DNA from: Monarcha castaneiventris obscurior
Taxonomy: Eukaryota; Chordata; Aves; Passeriformes; Monarchidae
Length of the DNA: 64,000 bases
NCBI GenBank assembly: GCA_026261815.1
Contig: JAMPIT010000848.1
Span: forward strand, 1,922,001-1,986,000
Reading direction: 5' to 3'
Positions 46,666 through 59,600 of this stretch are shown in pieces. Every line of letters starts with the position of its first letter. Positions within the stretch are counted from its first letter, which is position 1. The notes below the pieces were generated by a model. It saw only the letters and a program-made list of their open reading frames with translations, was not told the DNA's origin and did no database searches. A program made the translations under genes and the position numbers.

Positions 46666-49342
46666 GTAAGCCTTGCTTTTTACATTGCTTTTTCTCTAAG
46701 ACCTATGAGTTTTGGGTTGAGAGTGTGATTCTCTGTGATTTCTCATGCAAAACTCACACCACAGCACTTATATTAAGTTGGAACTGTTTAAATTTGCTTT
46801 CTTGGGTCACATGGTTAGTAGCCATTAGCCACAGCTTTATTTTACAGTCTGGCAAAGCCTTGGCATGCCTACTTCTTCACAGGAGGATGGTGTTTTTAGA
46901 GTTTATCAAGATCCTGGTATTCCAAAGGAGGTTTCTGTCTCTGAGCAGTTTGCCAGCACTATTGTCTGTTGTGTCACATGCCTGCTGGAGAGAAAATGGA
47001 AGCTAGTGAGCAGATGCATTTAACTGCCCTACAGGGAGTCAAGCAGGGATAATGGCAGACAGAAGAACAGGCAAGTTTACCTTTCTAAACAGTGAATGGA
47101 ACAGCTAAGATAAGTTATCTCTGAGAAAATATGGGATTTTTTAAAACCTAGACATCAGCAAAAAGTGCTAATGGCAGATTGTAGATATTGGGCCTAGGTG
47201 GTGGTGTGCTGTTGCATCATGTTTTTTATGCAGCTTATCTTAACTTTAAATGATTATTGAACCTTTTTTCTTGCAGGAGTAATTAATACAACGCTTTTCT
47301 CTTTCTGAGGGACAATGTATGGTTAATATTTCGTTCCTTTAAAAGGGAGTTTTTATGCTGCAGATTTTGGAAATGGAGTGCTGCTCAGTAAAACGCAGCA
47401 GTGCATCTGTTTACAAATCTGATGCTTTATGGAAAATGTTTTTGAACTGTTAGCTTTCTTGTTTTGCATAGTTCAAATAAACGAATGTAACTTTTATCTG
47501 TGCCTTTTTGTTTTACATTGTATCAGCCACAGTTCTGTGTTGTGGAGTCCAGAAGATATAAAATCATGTGTGGTTCATGACAGTAGTACATGTTGTTCGT
47601 TCTTGTGGCTTTTTTTTTCCCTTTTATTTTTTTAAACTTTTGGTTTAATGCTACGTAATTATTTAAAGAAATTCCTTTTTGATCAATTCCCAAATCTGCC
47701 AGCCTGTTGTATCTTCTTAACTGGAAAAATGAGATGGGTGCTTGAACAGTTGGTAAGTAAGCAGCATGCTGCTCTCTGAACATTTTTAATAGTTTTCCAA
47801 ACATTTTGTTTTTACTGGGTCAGTTAGTGCAGTAGATGAAGTGATGATGTTAGTGGTTAGTCATATAAAAGATCAGATTTGCTTAGCATCCATTTTAAGG
47901 GACTTGTACGTGTAAACTGCTCTGTTTGAATGCACTGTTGTTCTGATAATTTGTCTCTAAATTTTGAAGCTTGTACTTCCTGTTTACCTCAGGCCACTGA
48001 AAAATATTCTACTTGCTGTTCGTTCATAGATCATTAATTACCATGTTTGCAGGGTAAAGCGCGTTTTCACTGTTCCTTGGGCTTTTCGGGTGTGATGAAA
48101 GTGCTAGTGCTCAGCAATGAAGTGACCTTATGAAGTAAAGTAAATAACACTTAATGAGCATATGTTTCTGATGCTATACAAAGTGTATCCTCAGACAAAC
48201 TTGCTTGGTTTATACCTAATTTAGAAACATTTTGTGCTCTTTATAAAGATTTTAATTGTAGCGCCTGCATGCTTGTTTGAACAAGCTGTTTTTCAGTGAT
48301 CACCAGGGCTGTTACAAAAGCAGAGGAAGGATGCTCTTTTGTGCTTTTTATGTAATTTTTGCACTTGTTTTAACAGTCCATACACATTCATTATTTTAGG
48401 AAAGAACTGAAAGCTACTCTGGCTTTGCAAATGACTGTGCTGAGGCACAGTGCATGCAAACTTTCGTAGACCCTTGCCATGTAATGTTCTTTAACATAGC
48501 AATTTACCTCTGGTTACTTGTTTACTCCTGTGAGTATCTTACTTTCAATATCTCACTTTGGTTAAAAGCTTTCTTCCTCCTCCTCCCCCCCCCAACCCCC
48601 CCAAATCCCCTAGGATTAGATTATGAGAATGTCTAGTTCAATTTGAAACCTGAAATACTGCTGGGGTACCACTGAATTTCATGTTATAGCATTTTTGTAT
48701 GCAATTTTAATGCATTTTTCAGCATACATGAAAGCACTGACACAGCTAAGAAGTTATTCTGGTTTTTGTTCTTCAGTTGCTAAAAAACAGAAATTACATT
48801 TGGACACAATTTTCCCTGTAGTAGTTTATACATGTTAGCAGTTTACTTTCCGCCTTTAAGAGTGAACAACATAATATTTGTTTAATATGAGGAAGCAGGG
48901 GTAAGTGATCTGCAATCAGAAAGCTTGCATTAAAATGGCTCCCACAGGTTTTGTTAGACCAGGATCTGTTTCAAATCTGCACCTCCAGACACGCTGCTGA
49001 CAGTGAAGTGCATTTGTGTGAGCTGCCCTCGTGCATGTAATGAAACGGAGCATCGTGAGTCTGTTAAAGTTCACTATTTTCAATTGCTCGAGTATAATTC
49101 TTTTTTAGTTCACAAAAAACAAATGTCTGCATTGCAGCAAGATGTCTGAGGCAAGGTAGAGACAGCAGCGTTGTGCCTCAGCTCAGCCCAATGGCGCTGC
49201 TCCGCCAGCGCCGGAGCCAATTGCCGCAGCAGGCAGGTTAAAGATTGACAATTGCAGTGGCAAGGCTGAGAAAGGCCTTCTGGAAATTTCTGCCATCTTT
49301 GTCCCTTCTAAGTAAAGCAGATTCAGCCAAGCTGAAGAATTT

Positions 49343-49390
<48 letters not shown>

Positions 49391-52300
49391 TGGTGCTTTG
49401 TCACTCACTTCCCTAGGTTGCATAATAAGCAGCACTCTGCTGTTTTTTCTGTACAGGACAGATGGAATGTGGGGTTTTGTTTAAGTGGCAGATGCAGGGA
49501 AAAAGCACGTATGCTTTCTCCCCAAGATTTTGCTGGCCTGGATCTTGTTACTATCACAGTTAGACTGGACATGTATGAAGCAATGCAGCTGAGGTTTATT
49601 CAGCTTGGAGCAAATGGCCATTATTCTGATTATAACTAGCAGTTAATCGTATAATTGCACTGTAAGTTTTCTGGCTACTAGAGAGTAATTTGAATTGCCC
49701 AGGATGAATATGATTAGCCATTATTATATAGTGCCAACATCCAGTTACTTTTGTAATTAACTGGACAAAGAATGGAGTGGGGGGGAAAACAAAGGAGTGA
49801 TCTGGATTATAAATCATGCTGAAAACAGTAGCTTTTTAAAAGCTGCATGCCTTTTTCATTCTTTGCAGGCAAACTGTTTTACTTGGAAGCTAAATAGTGC
49901 TAGGGAAAAGCTGAGTAATTTCTTTAAACAAATGACACTACTTAACATATTGGGAATGAAAAAAATGCAGAGTATAAACCACTCCAAATGTTACAGTCAC
50001 CCCCCCTCACAGTAGGTAGGAGTACTGAAATGTAGCAGAAAACCTACGTTGCTACTAAGGGAGCATGTAATAAAAGGAACTTAATGCTCAAAAAGCATAA
50101 ATAGATAGATTACATTACAAATTTAGCCCTTCATATCAGTGTCCACAGACTTCAACTGGCTCATCTTCCTGAGTTGTCTTCCATTTTGTGATACCACTTT
50201 TGCTTGAGGCTTTTGTTGTTGTTTTGTTTCTGGTTTTGTTGTTTTGTTTCTCCCGTTTTGCTTTGTTTTCCAGTGTATTGTGTTGTATCACTTTTCAGCT
50301 ACTGGCCCTGTGGATCCAGTAGCTGAAAAGTAATAGGTCGTGGTCAGTTTTCCGTAGTGGTGGTACTATGCCAGCATAGTTGGTTGAAGGGAGATAAATC
50401 TCAGTAAAAGCTCTCTTCTCTCTCTGGAATTCAGGGTATTGATTTGAATTTCCTCAAAAACTTGAAAGTTGAACAAAACCTTTGCCCATGTAAAATGGAG
50501 TAGACAGCAATTTTCAAATTTTGTTATTTGTGGATCCCCAGTATTTTTCCCATGGGCACACGAATCCCATTAGAGTGACTTTAAGCCTGTTAGACTAGGT
50601 TTGATTTACTTGGTTATTGTCTGAAACCCCTTTGTGGTAGTACAGCTGCCTTTGAGGGGTCTGCAGACTGGAAAGCATCGTAGTAGGCCATCAAGCTTAG
50701 ACCTTTAAATTGTATTTAGAAAGTATTTAAAATACATTTGTTAATAAATATGTCTTGTGTTCATGGGTTAAAGACTAATTTAGCCATAGCTACATAGGAA
50801 GTGAGTTTCATGTATTTGGTCGTTGTCTGTCATTCTTATGTTAACCCTTTGTTGCCCGTTGTCAGAGCATCTGTGTTTTCTGCTGTAACAGGATGTTAAC
50901 ATTCCTAATCCAGCTAATATAAACCTTCACTTTCAAGCATGATTGTTCTCAAATTATATGTTTAGCATCTGAAATCTGTAGCTATTTGGTTGTCTTGCTT
51001 GGGCCTCAGCTGTATAGTTTATAGACTAAAAGATGACTGTGTAACACCAAGGACCCCCTCCCTCCCCTGATTTTTCTCTTTTATGCAGTTATTTTGAATG
51101 GGCACTGAATAAGAGTAAGGTTTTAAAAAGAACTGAAATGTTCTTTAAAGGAAAGATGGAGTTGCTTTGCTTGTTATCACAGGTAACCAGCTTAAACATT
51201 GCTGTACATAGATATCTGAACGTGCCTTTTGTGTATGTTAATTACTTAATACAAAATGTTATTTACTTTATACACATGGAGCATTTTGCAGGGAATTCTG
51301 TGAAAGGAAATGTAAAATATGAGGTGCTCACACTGGAGGGTGAAGCTAAAATTGAGTGATTTCCTTAGTAACCTGTGACTTCACAAATCTCCCTATCTTG
51401 TGCCTTTTTAGTTAAACGTTTGGATGTCAGGTGTCCTTTGGTCCTTCTTTACCATTTCTGATATTTAGATGCTGGCTTTGGATCTTGCCCCGCTGTGTAA
51501 ACAGGAGCTGCTGGTATTGAACAAAGTGCTACCATTTTAGCTCCAGAACAGGAGTGAGGCAGTGCAGTGCTGGCAGACGCCATTTTAAGAGCCCTGCATA
51601 AATAGCATAGCTACCGATGAGTAAGAGACTGTTATAGGTGAGTGCTTATACAAAGCTGGTATTTATTCAGCAATGGCATGCAAATAGTGTTTTTTGTTTT
51701 AAAATTTTTATTGAATGCAGGTTTTTGAAATCATTATTTAGAATTGCTGCTCACAAATGTGATGCATGAGAGGCAGGAATTATCTTAAAGATGAAATACA
51801 GTTTTAGTGCTTATAGTCTTTAATACTTTTTTTTGTTTTATTTTCTGTTAATTAAAAGGAAAAATGAATTCCAGAAATACGTAGTTCTTGATCTGAAATT
51901 CATGTGTTATTCCCTAATGTAGATCTAGATCGTGTATGTGGGCATTAGCTGTTTTGAGTGGTTTTCCATATCTGTCAGTTTTTCTTGGTTAAATGTCAAG
52001 GTGCAGTAGTTCATCTGCAAGTTTTAATTGCTCTTTGTAGTTACTATGGATTAGAACAGCTTTAAGTATTCTGGTATGTGTACATTTTCTCAGGTAAGTA
52101 CTACTATTAGTAAAGGAATGATTTTCATAAACAGAAAAGTCAGTATATAATCTAGGGATGTGAAATTTGAAAACCTGAATTTTGTATTAAAAAAACCCAC
52201 CCTCTCTTCAGTTTGGTAGAGAACATATTTAAAAATAAGGCAGCTAAGTTATTTTTTCATTTTTACCTAAGTATCAATAAATCTTGTATGTTTGCAATCC

Positions 52301-55300
52301 TTATTTTTTTTTCTTGCTGTGCCCAACTCTCCCCAAAGGAATAACCTCCACCCCTTCTACCCTCATTCAGATACACTAAACTAGTTTGTATGAAACAAAT
52401 TAGCTTAACATTTTGGAAAACAAACTTTTGCTGTTGTTGTTGCAAGTTTTGTCAATATGAGTAGGGAAGTTTTAAATGATTCATTTGTGTTCTGGTCATT
52501 TGACAGGGAAACTGGCAAAGCTTAAATTTCAGTTGTGTTCTTAAAATGTGTTCCTCTGTGTTCATTCATCTTAATGAGGAAATAAGAGTAGCTTTCAGAA
52601 TTACATAAGCTATTTGTTGTATTCATTTAGGTACTTAATTGAGTATATTCCAGTATAATTTCTGATCTGCATCCTCAGAGCATCCCATTCATACATGCAT
52701 GACAGTAATACATGCTGGCTGAAATAGCTGCTCTGAGCCCTGCAAAAATGAATTCTCAAAATAAAACTCTCTAGAATAGTTTACTTGACCACACAGTTAT
52801 TGTTTCCATGGAACTAGATACTTATTTTTAATTATTTTGCTGCTGGTCTAAATTTTCCTTTTATTTTGTTGTGGGTAATAGTAAGGTAACTGATTAAGAA
52901 CCTGTTGTTCTTGAATTATTTAATTGGAAATCTTTTGCTAATATCTGCATTTGGCAGTTTGTGGTTTACAAAGCATTTTAAAGAATATTCCTTGTATTGA
53001 TGGACGGTATAAAGGTAAAAAGATGTGAGCTTTAGAAAAGTTACTGTAAACTTGCTATGAATTGCTGGTATGTATTTATAGACTTGAATCTCAGAGATGA
53101 CCACTACAGTCGTCACTGCCAACGTTCAAACAATGTCACGTTGTGGAAATCATTATACATTACAGCAAATAAAGCAGTGGGAGATGCTTTTGAAGAGCTG
53201 TGAGTGTTCAGTGTCGTTTATAGCTGTGTCTAACACACTTTTATTTAACTGTTCTTTACCAACATTTGGATATTTTTTCTCAGAACAATCTCTGTAGTTT
53301 TCTTATATACTTAAATGTTTGTGCCTTTAAAAAATTACTTAATTGCAGAGAATTTGGAGATGCCTCTGTTCCTCTGAGGCTCAGGTTTCATAGTCTTGTA
53401 GGTAATAGCTGGGTTTTGTGTGAGTGATGCACTCTGTGCACATGTGTGTATAGGGAATGTGCTCCTCCATTGCTAAGGAAAGTGGAGAACCTTGGGATCA
53501 AGTGGAGAATGCATTTCTGACTGCTTATTTATACTTAAAATCTTTGAAAAGGTTGCTTTCAGGCATCCTTTGCGTGATGTTTGCGTCCCTGTCCATGGCA
53601 GCTGTGCGGAGCTAGATCATCTTTAAGGTCCTGTCCAGTGCAAGCCATTCTATGATTCTTTGTATCAAGATTTTGCAAGATACTTTGTTCACCTTACAAG
53701 TGTTTCTGAATAATCTTTTTCTTGTCTATGGAAGTATTGCAAGAACACTTAAAAGGGTGATGGAGGAAACTGACTCAGTTTCCTAAATTAAGCTCGTTAT
53801 GCGAGTGGGACAGATTCTGAGCTGAAAAACCCTTTTATGCTGCAACTAATAGGTAGGAGTCCTGCTCTGTAGCCCCCTGCAGTGCTGGGTTTGGGCCCAG
53901 GGGCACAGAAGATCCTCAGTCAGTCTGTAACTTCTCCTGGTGCTTTGGTTGGGGAAGTAGGAACAGTTCCTGCTGTGGTGTTGCTGTATTGATCCATCAC
54001 TCCCATTTCTCAGCCAGGATTCATGCACAACTCTCTGGATTGTGATACTGATCTGTACCAACTACTGCATCTTTCATATTGTATCATGTTCCCCTGAGGT
54101 TGTGAGTTGAACAAAATGACCCGATGGATTCTGATGAGTCTGGAATATTATGATTGCTGTAATGTAACTTAAATGTGAGCTGTTGCTAAAAGGGTGGTGC
54201 CCTTTTCTCCCTGTGTGGTTCTCTCCCATTTTGTGCATGTCCAGCTGCACAGTGAGTTACATTCCAGAACTGATTCAGATAAAATGGACATGATTTCTGG
54301 AACAAGAAGTTAAGGATTGGGGAAACCATTCCTTTTACTAGCAGCCTGTATAAAATGAGCATAAGTGTTCAACCTGAGTCTTGTAAAGCCTTGTCCCAGT
54401 CTGTGTCTGGAACTGGATCTGTATTTTAGAGGCAGGTAATGTGCACTGCCAGATTACTTCAGTCTTGCAGAATACATATGTGAATACATATTGACCTGTA
54501 TGCTTTATTGGTGATATACACATGATGTTTAAAAAATGTGAGGTTTGTTAGTTTGGTAATACTGAAATAGGATTTTGTAAAGAGGGAGGGGAAGGAAAAA
54601 AACCCAGTGCAGCATTGGAAGAGAACAATGAACCCTATGAGCCCATCCTATGAGCCCATCCCTTCCCTTTGCTTAGGAGAGGAACGGGCAAAGGCAAGTG
54701 GTGCATGAAATGTTTTGGTGTCTGCAGGCCACTGCCAGCTCCTCTTTGCTGAGGCCCCTGGGAAAGGGTGTAACAAATGTGGAGGATAATTGATTTGCCC
54801 ATGCATAGTAAATGTGTGAGCATTGTAGTGCGGTTGGCTGTGTTGTGCATTTAATCTGCCCATGCAGAATAAATCTGAGAAGCATTGTGTTATGGTCAGC
54901 TGTGCTACACGTTTGCCATAATTCTGGTGCCTTGCCTTGCTCCTGAAATGATCAGAGTAGTCCATGAGCTGGGAGGTAGATGCTGGTATAATAGAACTTC
55001 CCTTCAGGGTTTTGTGACTTTAAAGAGTTTATTTTGTAAATTATTTCTATATCCTAGCAACAAAGAATAATGATTTCTGGCATTCGTGGAACTTCTCAGC
55101 TTTGGGTTATCCATACATTGAACTTGGTTAATTTGTATGTAACATTTCTGCTGACATAACTGTACTGTTTGGAACTGTGCAAAGAATTGTAACCCAACCG
55201 CCCAGTAGCTGATAATTGATTGAAAGTAGTTTTTTCAAATAACAGATTAAAAATTCCTTCTGCTATTAAGTTTTAATTTGTTTAGGGATCTCTTTTAACT

Positions 55301-56689
55301 TATACCCATAACAAAACTCCTGCTAATATAAACTGTTTGTCAGGCTGAAGAGTTCTCTGGTATAAGTGTAACCAAGTCCTCACAGTTGTTTCTGAGCTCT
55401 GATGATATGTCTCAGGCAGATTTATACACAGTGGCTAAACCAAGGTTTCCAGCTGCTCTCTTGTCCCTATCCCTGGAGCTGGGGTGGCTTGATGGAACCT
55501 CAGCCCACTGCATAGCAGCAGAAATTCATAAACTGCCATATCAGTGCAAACTGGTATCAGCAACAACTTCCAGTAACAGAGTGAGTGGTAAATTGTCCCT
55601 GTAGAGGAGAAGATCTACATCCCTCATGGCTCTTGTACTCTGGTGGTATTAATGGACACTGCAATACCTGCCACTCTGGTGGTGTTAATGGACACTGCAA
55701 TACCTGCCTGAGGCTCCAGAACCCCATTTGTCTATCATTTTGAATTTGAGTTTGCTTCAACATGGTGTGTTTTCTTTTACCTTTAGTCTAGGATAGTCGC
55801 ATCTCCAAAACCGCTCTGTAACTCTGTGTTCATTTTTGTTCATTTTTCATCTCCCTTCCATCTTCTTTCCCCAAAGTGACTTAACTAGCCAAATTGATTG
55901 AGTTGTTTTCTTGAATGGCATCACTGTAAGAAAGTAGAATATCAGAAAGTCAGATGTAGTTTGTGATAATTTAATCCTTCCTGGAGCAAATGAAAACTGA
56001 CTGTATAAGATTGAATGGTAACAACTCTATACTGTTTACTCTTTATGGTTAATGATTGTTGGAATTGTATTGCCAATAAATTATAAATATTCAGTTTTCT
56101 GTTATACAGTCTAGTTCCAAAATAATTAAAATTATTTATTTAATGATTTTTAAAATTACATTTTATCTTCTAAATTTGCAAATTGTTCTGTGTTGCTAAG
56201 TCTGTTACTTCAGCTAATCTGTTCACAAATGCTGATGAGCATTTAAATGTTGGCAGGCATCTGTCCCCATGGTTTATCTGAGATTAGGAGCTGCAAGAAA
56301 CAGAATTCCTGTTTGTCTGCCACATGCATACAGTTCATACATACATTGCCATAATCTTCAGTACATGTTACAAGACTCTCATTCGTACAAAAATGTAACT
56401 TTTGTGCTTGGTCCCTTGCAGCCTGTGTGTGTACCTGGATTGTTTCTCACTGTGTTTTGATCAATGTATGCTCTGGCAAACAGCAAACCTTTCATTCCAT
56501 CAGAAATCTTAATATAGTTGTGTTTGACAGTGTTGGGTTGAACTTGATGGATAGAAGTTAGTCATGGGAGTAATACAGTCCATAAAGTATTCTAATTTCA
56601 CCTTTTTGAATCCTGCAGCTTGGCTGAAGAGGAAATAAAGGCAGAGCAGGAGGTGGTGGAGGGGATGGACATCTCCACTCGATCCAAAG
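46652..56689 (+). CDS. ZMYND8: ZMYND8, first two coding exons
   Basis: Nuclear chromatin reader (also RACK7/PRKCBP1) with PHD, bromo and PWWP modules and a C-terminal MYND finger, acting in transcription and DNA-damage responses. Only the N-terminus is here: exons 46652-46665 and 56619-56689 join as MHPQ-S-LAEEEIKAEQEVVEG then MDISTRSK, matching the known long ZMYND8 N-terminus; the human form differs at one residue here (T for A). The second methionine in MDISTRSK is the start of shorter isoforms. The phase at the exon 2 donor leaves G for the next codon, as expected for the D of SKD. All annotated domains lie beyond the right edge. It is transcribed away from the TGM genes. Confidence 0.92.
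49142..49155 (+). other. ZMYND8: Possible alternative first coding exon of ZMYND8
   Basis: ATGTCTGAGGCAAG followed by GTAGAG, with A at -3 of the ATG. It has the same length (14 nt) and phase as exon 1, so splicing to exon 2 would give MSEAS-LAEEEIK. A GC-rich patch follows at about 49150-49245. A chance match is quite possible; no splice evidence is available. Confidence 0.25.
49348..49387. repeat. (AT)20 microsatellite
   Basis: Perfect 40-base AT run in ZMYND8 intron 1, likely length-polymorphic. Confidence 0.97.
50290..50331. repeat. Perfect 16-bp inverted repeat with 10-base loop
   Basis: acttttcagctactgg (50290-50305) and its exact complement ccagtagctgaaaagt (50316-50331) flank ccctgtggat. 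In RNA from either strand it would form a 16-bp stem. Shorter than a typical miRNA precursor. Confidence 0.95.
53570..53662 (+). mobile_element. CR1 LINE 3' end fragment
   Basis: gctagatcatctttaaggtc and the tail ccattctatgattctt. In intron 1 of ZMYND8, sense. Confidence 0.75.
54790..54912. repeat. Imperfect 61-bp tandem duplication
   Basis: Two copies of a segment beginning attTgcccatgcata / atctgcccatgcaga and containing agcattgt and ggctgtg / agctgtg, offset by 61 bases. In ZMYND8 intron 1. Confidence 0.65.
55637..55708. repeat. 36-bp tandem duplication
   Basis: Two nearly identical copies of actctggtggtattaatgga followed by cactgcaatacctgcc, one base different, starting at 55637 and 55673. 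In ZMYND8 intron 1, about 900 bp before exon 2. Confidence 0.95.
56619..56689 (+). CDS. ZMYND8: ZMYND8 coding exon 2
   Basis: 71 nt between acceptor tcctgcag and donor GTGAGT. Encodes LAEEEIKAEQEVVEG and MDISTRSK, then one base of the next codon. Very recognisable and conserved. Confidence 0.93.
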
Positions 56690-59600
56690 GTGAGTAAGAG
56701 GAGTATTTCACTTAGGTTCTACAACACAATTATTTGTAAACCAGGATAGTGAAGCTGTGTCATCTACTACGAAGGTACTCTTGAGTGGAGACTGAAGATT
56801 CACTGTATTTTTTGCAATGACTGCTGTATGTTAGGACGTGTTTTAATTTTTGCTTAGTTTTCATTGTATGTCAAATCTACACACACAAATATTTCAGTGG
56901 TATTTCAGGTCTGTAAATAACTAAGGTTAAATTTTGAAAAAAAATCAACCTCTTGTATTATATCACTTACCATGGTATCCTTTAAAATAGTACTTTGAGA
57001 TCTGCAAGACAGGAGAAAGTAGTAGCAGCAGCAAAAATATTAAAATAGTATTTCCTGCAGTAATGAATTCTTTTTTTTCTAAGAATAAAGAATCACAGTA
57101 ACATTTCTGTTTCCACAGAAATTAGCCCCCTGACCAGTATGTATTTCATGGACGTTCATGCCTGTCCATCTCCTTTTGTACTTGCAGCTGATTTTGCTGC
57201 TGAGTTTACTTGAAAGCCATTTCTCTAAAACAGCAGCAATAGTTACTACCATCCTTTTAAAGTTCTGGCCCACACCCAGTTACTCTTCACATTCCTACAG
57301 CAGGGCTCACAAATCTAACTCTGTGCAGGTGGGATTGTCTTGAAAGCGTGGCACAGATCATCTGCATGTTTTTTAATGAGGAAGCTTGGCTGAATAACAT
57401 AAAACTGGATTCAGGTCTTATTTGTACTAACAGTAAATTTCTTGTTTCAGTTCTCATGGTATGGTTAGGTGAGGGAGTGAGTACATGTGATCTGACACCT
57501 CAGAAGAGATACACTTGCTGTTTTTATCCGTTCTCTCTGTTCTTTTTCTCCCTTCTCTCCTTCTGATCTTGTATGTTAGTCTGCACCACTGTACTGCTTT
57601 CAGTATTTACTTGTCTTCGTATTTCAGTTTTCTAAGCCAGCAGAAGGTAAATGTTTTTGTTGCTTTAATGATTGCTACTGACTGGCGTAAGCTCTCAGCT
57701 CTGTGCTCCACCACTTACTTCCTTTGTTGCTTGTCACATCCCAGCCACTTGAACTTTCTAACCAGCTTAACAGCTGAAACATTTTTCTGCTGTTGTAGTG
57801 ACCAGTTTGTTCATGAAAGAGTTTGATAACATAAGAACTTGGTATAAGAGACAAAGGGGGTTAGTATATACATTTAGTTGCCTGTGAAATCTCATTTTTA
57901 TTACTGCTTAGAAACCATGGCCCACTTACTAGTGCTAATAAGAGTTATGCTTGCCTCAAGTGAGCTAAACCATTACTTATGTCACTCTGACGTAATTAAT
58001 GTCTAAAAGACACTTAAAAATCTGATACTTACTTCTGTAGATGTTTACGTTTTGGTTCTGGTGCTTTCATCAGACACAAACAGGTGTATGGGCCATACAA
58101 AGTAAGTTTGCATTTCCTCTTGGTAGTTCTAGTGCTGCCCTGACCTCAAGATACGCTGTTTCAATGAATTAAGCCCACAGGAAACCTTTTACTTTTTATT
58201 TTGTAGAGTTAGGATGCAGTTTCTTAGGACAGTGAGCTGATTTAATATCATGATTATTGAAAGGATCAGTCTTTTATCTCTCAACCTTCTCACACGCGTG
58301 ATCTTGCAGCTTCCCTTGCACTCTGGGCTCTTAACAGTTAGAACTGGTCACTTCAGAGGGATTTAACCTGGCAGAAAGAGACTCAGGTTTTCATCCTGTT
58401 TACTGTTGTTGCAACTCTCTGAACCAGCTGATGATAAAGCCAATCTTGCCTCAGTGCTGGTTTAGGTTGACCCAAGCTGTCATTGTGTGGAAGTCACTGG
58501 TCTGTGCATAGAAGGACTCTTAGTGCTTTAGATACCAGTGGGAGTGATGTAAATTGCATTTCTGTATCACCATAGTAGAGATAAAACTTAGCAAGGGTTA
58601 AATCACTTTAATAATAAGGGAATTGGTATTTATTTAACTAGATACTCATTGGCTTTAGTTGGTTTGTTAAATTTAGCATGTATGTTGATAAAACCCCTGC
58701 CAGCACCACTCTAAGGACAAGCATAACAACCACGCACCCCAAGCCCTTACAGGCGTGTATTTTTTCCAGTGAAGAATGTAAGATATAAAGAACTCTTTAG
58801 ATTTACCTGTAAACCATTTCTCTTTGTTGTATGCCCAACCTAATCTGCAAAATAGTGATAGAACTTTATAATAGTTGAATATATAGTTTTTCACAGGAAA
58901 TAAAAGGATCATCAATGTCATATCCAAGAGCTGGCCACATTACAGGCCAGGTGTAATGAATCATTCTGGACTCCTGTTATTTGGATTGAAACAAGCTTCT
59001 CTGATAGCTCAGTGCAGTGTTTCTGCAGCAGAGAAGTCACAAACCAAAATTTCAAAACTGTTATTCTGCTCTGTGCAAGGCAGAAAAAGTGCAGCAAAGT
59101 TCTCAACTGGTGGGATGATGGCAACAATGTCTCCACTTCTAGCAATTAGCTTGTGCAGAGTTTTACTTTGTGTGTTTTGGAAAGGATGTAGATGAGGAAG
59201 TTGACCCTATCTCGGCAAACCTGGAGGGGAGCACACAGCTCTTTGTGCTTTGTTTGGGTTTTTTCATGTGTGAGAAGCCTGTGCAGGAGGTTAATCTGTG
59301 GCACTGTATAACTTCAGACTTGACCTAGAGCAGCGGATGTGCTGCAAGTGTGTAACCTGCTTGCCGTGCTATGGTTTGTACAGCTCATGTGAGGCTGTGT
59401 CTAAAGAAAGATGTAGGGAAATACATTTAATTGCTTTAAAACCAATTAGCCTGATGCAGACGTCTTCATGAACATTCTTGTTTTGGTATAAGCAGTTTAA
59501 TTGCTGTAATTCGATTCCAGTTCAGTTTAAGCTAAACTAAACCATGCATTGTTTAATCTGTAACATGGGTCTTAACACAGCCTTTGAATTGGTCTAAGTA

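Larger units (their letters stand above)
46666..56618 (+). other. ZMYND8: ZMYND8 intron 1
   Basis: About 10 kb. Contains the possible alternative first exon and GC patch near 49.15-49.24 kb, the AT microsatellite, the hairpin, a CR1 tail and two short duplications. No other coding exon seen. Confidence 0.75.

Noticed and set aside
49191..49236. Frame MALLRQRRSQ in the GC patch of ZMYND8 intron 1 as an alternative first exon
   Set aside because: Its only near donor is weak and its phase does not fit ZMYND8 exon 2.
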